NCBI GenBank assembly: GCA_964392385.1
Contig: CAYMPR010000019.1
Coordinates: forward strand, 1-18,899
Source: MWEH01 sp964392385
GTDB lineage: Bacteria > Bacillota > Clostridia > Christensenellales > DTU072
Direction: 5' to 3'
DNA: 18,899 bases
This document shows, piece after piece, positions 8,994-17,900 of the stretch. Made by a program: the position numbers and the translations under genes. Within the stretch, counting starts at the first letter, position 1, and each line of letters starts with the position of its first letter. The notes under the pieces were generated by a model. It searched no databases. It saw nothing but the letters and a program-made list of their open reading frames with translations, and was not told the origin of the DNA.

Positions 8994-11900
8994 CTATACT
9001 GCGTAAGTTTTATGTATGAATGGTTTATACGATGTAATTACCCAACTAGAGGCGGGATCACTTCCAACCCTATATATCCTTACTCTTGCAGAATATATGT
9101 GGTTAAAGCCATTAATAACATTCGGCTCGCCCCATGAGAGCACTTCAAAGTTATACGCGTAACCAGTATGAGCAGAAACGGCTAGGCTATTTAAATCTTC
9201 AACGAGTGCCTCGTCATAGTAAGTGCCATATGGGTTTTCAAACCCCTCATAATCGGTTAAGGTATAGTTTGTTTTTGGATTAGCTATTAAGAGATCTTGC
9301 TGAGGAGCATTTATAATCATCTCTGGGACTGGTCTACCATCTAGGAAGAATAAGATGATATTAAATACTTGGGTATATTGAACATTTTCTCCATCTAACA
9401 CTGTTAGTATCACCTTCCAGTGGTCAATATATCCACCTGTTCCAACATCTGAATTAAATATCATATTGCCCGATAAATCAGGATTCCACCAAGTCACTCT
9501 GTAATTAAATTGACCAGGAGTAAACTGAGTACCCTCGAAAGAACCAACAATTCTATTCTCGCTGAGTATGAAGGTGTATTCTTCACCATCTATTGGCGTA
9601 CCACATACTGAAAAGTCAACATTTAGTGGGCTAACTACAAATCTAGTTTTTTGCTTTCCTTGTATAGCAAGCGGGTCGGACGACAAATAGTCGTACCTTG
9701 CACTATCAATTCCAAAGCCATATCCAAGATTTAATTCAGTAATTTCAAACTTGGAGCTATATTGCCTTCTAACAATATTTGAAGTGTACTCTCTTCCGCG
9801 AATACTTACTTTTTTGCTGTATTGGATGTTCATGTTATTGTCGACTAATATGTTAGGATCCCATTCAGTCACAGTATAATCAAGCGTTGCACCTACTAAG
9901 TTATAATCATTTAAGCCAGTGTTTAACACATTGTCCGTTACCCCATCTCTATTTACCATCGTTGTCATAAGTGAGGAGGTATAGCTGTCTTCATATGGAT
10001 TGATGGCACCTGCATAAGTACTCATGTTATATGTCGACTTAATAGCACCTCTATTTAGCACATTCATACTTGAGTTATTAATGTATGTAATAGGCGACAT
10101 ATCCAAAAATACCATCATAATTCTGAATATTTCTTGATATGAAAATCCAGTTGAAGGATTCTCTACTCTTATAGTTACTGCCCAGCCTTTGTATACTCCA
10201 CCGCCAACATATTTATCGGGAATTACTATAGTCGGGCTTCCAGTTTGCCAGAATATAGCGGTAACATTAAGACCCTTTGAATTAAGTTCAACATCTGACT
10301 CTAAGTTATAGTTGCCCTTTGCTTTAACTGGTAATCTATATCCTTCCCCGAAATATGGATTTAATGGATCAACCACATAAATAGCTTCATTTTGTGAGCC
10401 ATATCCAAATCCCATATCTACTTTGGTAAGATTTAGTGTTTCATATTGATAATAACAAGTGTTATTTGGGGTAGTCCTAACAATAGTAGCTCCTGTATTT
10501 GCTAGGCTAAAGGTACCTTCTGCGTCCCCACCCGTTGATAGAGCATTTCTAGCTCTAGCTAAAGCACCTTGATCCCACTTAATCCTATACGGATAATTAG
10601 CTGCATAGTAACTAGAGGTTCCATCAATTAGTACAGTTGTAGGATCTATATCTTCAGGGATAAAAATAACGTTACGAGGAACTGGATCAGCGCTAGAGGT
10701 AACATCTTTAACATTAAATGCAATTTGATATTTCCCATAAGAAGATTTACCAGACACTTGCGAGAAGTAAAATCTAATATCCTGCATCATACTTTGATAG
10801 CTATCGCCTTGCTTTCTTCTAATTGCTACAAAGTTCCATGTGTCAATATATAGCTTAATAGTTACTGGTTGACCACGGTCTTTATCATAAATCCACCCGC
10901 TTACAAGAATATGTCCAGAAGGAGTACCCTCTGCAACAATGTCCGCATCGTCAAAATCCCATACAACAGGTAGATAATAATTAAGGTCTCCTTGGTGATA
11001 TATGCTGTCTTCAACAAGAGACGGTAAATCGGCTGTCTTTCCCGCATAAGGATCTAACATATGATAGGTTGAGTTAGGATTTGTGTTATGAGTATCATCA
11101 ACATAATAATCTGTTTTACCCTGTTCTAAGCTCCAACTCTCTAAAACATATGGAGTTACTCCTATGTATAGCGTTAATGGTTGTGCCTGAAGTCCGCTAA
11201 ATCCAGCTATTTGAGAAGTTGCGGTAAAATGCTTAGATCCTGCTGGCAAACTATCAAGTATTGTGTCGAAAGTATCATATCTAACTTCAAAGTTTCCTGG
11301 CAATGTCCAACCAGTTAAGTATACTAAATCTGCTCCCTCTTCGAACTTGATAGTTACTTCTCCTGGAACAGTGACATATGGAGAATATGGATTGAGGGTA
11401 ATCTTTCTATCAATACTCTCATCAATGTTTGCAAATTTATATTCCTTTGCTGTTTTATCGTTAAAATGCAAAATAATATTAACAATCTGTCCATCCATTA
11501 GCGTTAACCTAAATCTAATATTATCTGGGTCAAGGCCAAGGTTATATGATGTTTCAGTATGCCCAAATAAATCATAACCAACGGCATTTATCCTAGTATA
11601 CATAGTCCCATTAATATCAACAGGTCTAAACTCTAAATTCGTGTATGGATACGCTCTTCCTACCTCTATCCCCGTTGTGTATTTAAGCGTTAGTGCCCTT
11701 GGTAAAGCTATAGTTCCGCCATAGGCCCAATTTGCATACGCATCAAAGTTAACAATTATGTTTCCATCTAAATCTACTTCTTCACTAAGGAGCGTTCTAG
11801 AAGGAGTAATTGAATCCACATAAGATAGACTCTTTACTTCACAAGGAAGTACCCTTAGTCTTAATTGAACGGTTTCTCTCATTACTCTTGCAGAAGCTAT

Positions 11901-14900
11901 AACCACATCTTCGTTTGTTCCAAGGTAATTGATTGAATCTAAGTATTGAGCGCTTACTTGCATAGTCCATACTATTCCACTAATTTCAAATCCACCCTCA
12001 AGTACTAATCTATTGGGAAGTCTAGAAGGAATTACATTAATACCTAGTGAATAGTGGTCGTAAATATTGTTAATGGTAATTAGTCCTTGAACTATTTCAT
12101 ATCTTCCACTTCCTATAACGCTTCCATAGTTTGAGCCGATATTAATTCCACTTGAACTAAATCTTGTGTATACTCTCGACCCATCAGAAAGCAATGCAGA
12201 AAGCCAAATAACGCCTCCACCATATATACTTTCCTCAGTTAATCTGTCTATCTTGTCGTATTCTTTAAGCCCAACCATCCAGTCTTCTTCGGGGTCAGCA
12301 CCTATAATAGGCGATTTAACAACTGACCACCAAATAGGAACTTCTTCTTGTCCAGTTTCAGAGTTAGAATAAAATACACTAGTTCCATCTTTGTATCTAA
12401 CCGTGAAATTAAATCCACTAGAAATTATGAACCCATTAGGATATTTGGGAGTATTGTCTGGGTTATATGCTTCCAAAACAACTCCAGTTTCGCTTCCATT
12501 ATGCATAAGGATGTAACTATCCCTTTCAGCGGAAATTTCGAGCTCATTACTTGGGCTAAACTGCGTTACTACCATGTATACAGTAAAGTCATCAGCACCT
12601 TTATCTTGGCCTACATATATATCAATTCCTTGCCCAAGTGCTACTATCATTTTTTGTAAATCTAGCGAGCCAAAAATAGGTAGATATGCACTTAGCGCCG
12701 CATCGGTTATCTTTATGGTTTCATGAACACTTAAATCAACTAAATCTGCATCGATATCGGAAAACAAATACATAAAGTAATCATATACATTAATTGGTGC
12801 ACTATAGCCTGCGGGTATATATATCACATCATCCTGGTCTAAAATGAACCCATCTTCATCAACTCTAATTCCATCAATCACTATTTCTCTTCCTAAAATG
12901 TCTTTTGTAAGAGATGAAACATTTTCGTCGTGTCTGACTATATCTAAGTCATTAACCGTTCTAATCCCAATTTCAACATCTAAATATATTCTCTCTTTGT
13001 ATTCTTCTTGAGTAGTTCCAATTACAGCATAAATATCTCTATTTGTTCCCTGTACCCAAGGCAAATGATCCGACCAACTAACTAAATATGACCTTGTTGT
13101 GCCGTCTTTAAATTTAATCGTTAATAGTTTAGGAATATCAAATCTTTCATATGTGTCAACGATATATGTATATAGCTTCTCTTGTATGCTATCTTCATGT
13201 GCTCCGAGAGCTTCCTCTATAACAAGCTCTTCCCCTAAAGAGTTTTTAAGAGATGAGCCATCTTCATTTAGAAAACTAACATCTGTTGCAACTTGTGACA
13301 TTATTCTAACAAGCAATCTAATAGTTATATAATTTATCTCTTCGTCACCAATAATTGCCTCAAGATAATATGCCTTAGGGTCTTCGCCAACATCGTGAAT
13401 ATAATAAGTTCCTTCATTATCTCTAACAAAATGCTCTACTGCGTCTCCTTCCACATTTTGCCATTGAACATTATATGTATATGTTTGATACCTATTTGTC
13501 GCTTCATCAATTGTAAAGAAAACGATAATGTCATCAGGTAAAATCCAAGTACTATAATCAAAAGGATCTACATTGTGAACTCCCAAGTTAATGTCAAGAG
13601 TTGATGGAGTTTCACCCATTATATACTTATCTTGAGTTTTTATGTTTTGTAATTCGTAATTTCGTAAAATATGATCATCCGTCATTAATTCTTTATCAAA
13701 GGTATCGATTACCTTATCGGGAATATCTACATAAATCTTGAGTTCGGGAGTATAGAACCAGTCTTCATAATACCAGTCTCTATTAAAGTCAAAATTGATA
13801 GAAAAATCTAAAAACGAGGTTGTAGTGTTGTCTAGTGCGTTTTTAAATGGATAAGGATTGCCAAATTCATCTCTATCATTTACAAGTTTTACATTGTCTG
13901 CAACTGGATGAGTCCAATTAATAATTGACATATAATTTGGCCCTGACATACTTGAACCAATATTAGGCATCCTAGTAGGTTTTGTGGAAAAGATTGTACT
14001 ACTTGCTAAATCATTAAAGTTCAAGGTAAACTCTAAACCATCTTGGCCCTCATAGTAATATGTGAGGTTTTTAGGTATGTAATAAGAGCTTGGGTACAGA
14101 GCATCAATAGTATGAGTATTAGGTTCAACCTCACCAGGTGCCATAAAATATGCAAGCTGCCTCGGTAGTACTCTAACTCTTAAAGCTATAATTTGACCAA
14201 AGAAGTTAGTATAAACATATGTGTATGCGTTTTCATCTAAATTAACCCTGTTGTTAATTTGTCTTTCAGAGTAAATTCTATTTTCATTTTCAAAGTCAAA
14301 ATACCATGTGTATCCACCTATAGCATCTGGTGTTTCCTCTTCGGGATCGGCATAAATTTTTGTAAATTGAATTCTTGCATCATAATTTCTAAAATACCAT
14401 TGAACAAATGTCTCTGGATCATTTCTCATTCCATTTATGTAATATGCCTTGTATAAAAGATACATAATGGGGTCAATATCTAAAGTCATAGCAATTGGAG
14501 CTTTAACCATTCCATCAGGAGTATTGATATTAATAAAGGGCAAATCGGTTAGTACTGTTCTATTCCAAACCTTTACAACTACATTTTCTCTATACGTTGC
14601 CATCTTACCTTCGCCAATAACAACCTTAACGACAAATTTTCCGCCTTCAAGCGTTAAATCATCCCAAGTCATTTGGCCAAAGACTAAATCGTTATATAAC
14701 CCTTCATCCCAGTCAACATTATTAATATTTTGAGCAAGCCATTCTATTTTGTCATAAGGATATACACCATAATTCAGGGCATTATCAACTACAATACGAG
14801 CAGAATTAAGCCATTCGGCTTTTGCTAAATCATTAATCATTGGGACTAGTGAGCTGTCAATAATATAGTTGTTATTAGGTTGATCATAAAATACTCTTAT

Positions 14901-17900
14901 GGTCCTTTCTTGTCCGTTATATATACCAGTTTTAACAACTGTGTACCTTGCGGTAACTAAATCATAAATTCTTGGTCTATTGTTTTGCGTATTAAAGTAA
15001 TACCTAACCCCAAGAACACCATCAGTTCCATCTCCAATAAACGAGGAGTCTGTGGCATTAATAAATGTTGCTTGATGAGATAGTGTAGTTACTCCAAATA
15101 CATCCCCACGCGAATCATTAGTAAGGTCTTGATCAGTTCCATTTGTAATTGAATAAAATTCAACACCTTTTGTAACTACTCCAGGAATAATTTGTGTATT
15201 TATGTAATATTTTGTTCCATTTACTCCAACCGTTCCATTGCCAATAAAATATGAATAGTTCGAGTTTACATATATCGCTTGTACTGAAGTAGAAGTTACA
15301 CCAACAATTGTTGTTAAGGCAGAATCAGAATAGAACTCGAGCCCTTTAGCTACAACATATGGCTTAGTATACTCGCGAATAACAGCTGTATCGCCAAGTA
15401 GCACTGTAACTAAGCGTCTTCTTTCCGTTTGCCCTTCAGCAATTTCCTCTTCCATTAATTCGTAGTCTGCACCTGACACTATGTATTGCCCATTTTTGAA
15501 GTTATATAGTATGTTCATCCCTAAATCGTTTTCAACAACATAATATCCGGCTATTCTTAGGCCTAAATCATAGACATGCTTTAGTCCATTACCCCCTATA
15601 AACTCTTTGAGATATACAACAACTCCTTCTCCAAGTTCCTCATAGCCTTTGTCATACTTATATTGGGAGCCTAGTCCCATTATGTATACATTGTTTTCAA
15701 AATCATAGACAATTTCATACCCATTAGGGCTTAAGACGGTATAGTAACCAGTATCTCTATCAAAAATTGCGTGCAAATTATAGTCTGCATTATACATATT
15801 AACTATGTTTTGAGTTTCGCCATAGAAAGCACCAACAGTTGTAGGAATTTCTCCAAGAGGCTCCCATTCGTAATAATCTTCAACAAGCTCTCTTACCCTT
15901 TGCCTTCCTACAATATCGGTAATGTATACCAAGTAGTCTCTAGTTGAGCCCATAAATTGCTTATCCATCCTAGGCCTATAATAAGCGTTTCCTGATACTA
16001 CCGCGATACTTTCGGGGTCATATAAAAACTTCAAATCCCTAGTTTCCATTCTTTGACCAAAGTCAAAATACACAGGAACGGTTTTATGAAGCTCAATCTC
16101 ATATGGGCTAGGCCCCACCATATCTTCTAACGTGCCTACGGAATACATAGCAAAATCTTTTTCGAGCTGATCAATATTTTTGACTCTTTGTTTAAAGCCA
16201 ATCATTATACTTATTGTTCCGATTAACTCATCAACACCAAAAAATTGCTTTATGCTGTCGTTTGAAGTCGTAACCCTAATAACTTCTGGCTCAAATGTCG
16301 CCCAGCTATCTTCCATTAGAGCAGTTACTATATCTGTTAATCCTAGCACTAAATCGCCACTCTCGTTTTCAAAATCATAGCCCATATATTCATAGAGCGA
16401 TGTTATGAAAAGGTCCTCCCTAACTTTAAATTTAGGAAGATTGGGCATGCAAATATAATCCAACCAGACGTATCCTAGTTCCTCCACGGGGTAGGCAGTA
16501 TTAAAGCTTACATCGTTAGCATATATCCTAATAATCGGCGTGCTAACATCGTTTTCAACGATATATACATACAAGTTGAAAGCGCTTCGCCCCTTTCTTG
16601 TCCATCTACCGTTTTCAAGTATTTGCTCTCTAATATATTGGTCATAGGACAAAGTAAAATAAATATCTGCCGCATCTGGTAGAATGTAGGGGGTATTAAG
16701 CCCACTGGTGTCGCCCATAAATGCGCCTAGCAGTTTACTTAAATCTACTTCTTCTGTTTGAGCAAAAACAAACTGACCCTCCAAATAGCCTGAATAGGTC
16801 ATAACTTCTTGTAATTCTTTAAATTTATCGAAATTGGGGAATGCTATCCTAACCCTTTCGCCAATGTGAGTAGGATAAAGGTCCATACGTAAAATTAGGT
16901 CTGCTTCAGCATCATGTGGCTTTTCCGCAGCTGAATATACTTCGATTTTAATGCTATATACATCGACATCATACGTGATATCCACATAAGATCTGTTAAG
17001 GAGTTCATCCACGCTCATACCTAGGATGCTAGCGATAGCCTCAAGGTCAATGTTAAACTGTTTGTTCAGTAACTGAATTATTTGATCTGTTGAATAATTC
17101 GTGCCTGTTGGCGAAGTTACCTTCATGACCTCCTTAATCAAAGCCATATCAATCCTAACTTTGATTGTAGCGTGGGAGGTTGGATCATCCTCATCTTTCA
17201 TAGTTGACTCTATGTTTTTCATAATGGCGTTAGTCACCTCGCTATACTGACTTTCGCCTTCTTCTTTATTTGGGTCTAGAATACTATCCACTAGCATGAC
17301 AATAAATTTATCGAAAAAGTCCGATACAAATTTCAATGTGCTAGCTAGATTAAAGCCACCTTTATATGCCTTCGGTAAGCCAATGTCCTCAAATTTAACG
17401 CCTCCATATAAGTGTTGGAGTCCCTCTATGTCTATATATGTCAATTCATCTTTGTAGAAAGTACCGATTATCAAATCGTCTGTAGCTAAATCTCTTGCTG
17501 CCATATAAACTTTATTAATCTTGTTGTCGTACTTATTCATATCGGTCCTTAGCAACACATCTAACTTTAAATCAAGTGGGACAAGATACATATCACCGAT
17601 AAATTCGTAGCAACCTGTTTGATAAATCGTATAATTTTCTCTATCTAGTAAAATATTTTGCGAGACACGGATATCATAATCAACTGCAATGTTCATTGTA
17701 AAAGGCACGCTTTCAGCGTAAGTGGCTCCAGTAATCTTATTCTTTTTTCTTACTAAGCTATTACCTCTAAAGTCAACATCCATACCCGTTAATATTTCTT
17801 TTCCTAGAGTTTCGTTGGGCTCCATTAAAAATTGCATATCACTGTTTAAGGTGCTAATTTCAGCAGTTCCAAGAGTAGAAAACAAAAATCCTAAGTACTT

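Larger units (their letters stand above)
14742..15809 (-). repeat. Gene A-specific repeat-bearing insert (about 360 residues)
   Basis: Between the block ending DYYEWEP (residue 958) and IGEGKMA (residue 1372), gene A has 414 residues. The matching blocks in gene B, LLID (residue 820) and IGEGSMA (874), are 54 apart. The extra ~360 residues are Tyr-, Gly- and Asn-rich and are made largely of two small repeat families. The edges are approximate, since they come from alignment by eye. Confidence 0.6.

Noticed and set aside
8994..9060. Sortase LPXTG signal or C-terminal membrane anchor in gene A
   Set aside because: The last residues are polar and aromatic with no LPXTG, hydrophobic helix or basic tail.
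16508..16705. A 65-codon minus-strand frame overlapping gene A in another phase
   Set aside because: It is nested in gene A, out of frame, and encodes nothing recognisable.
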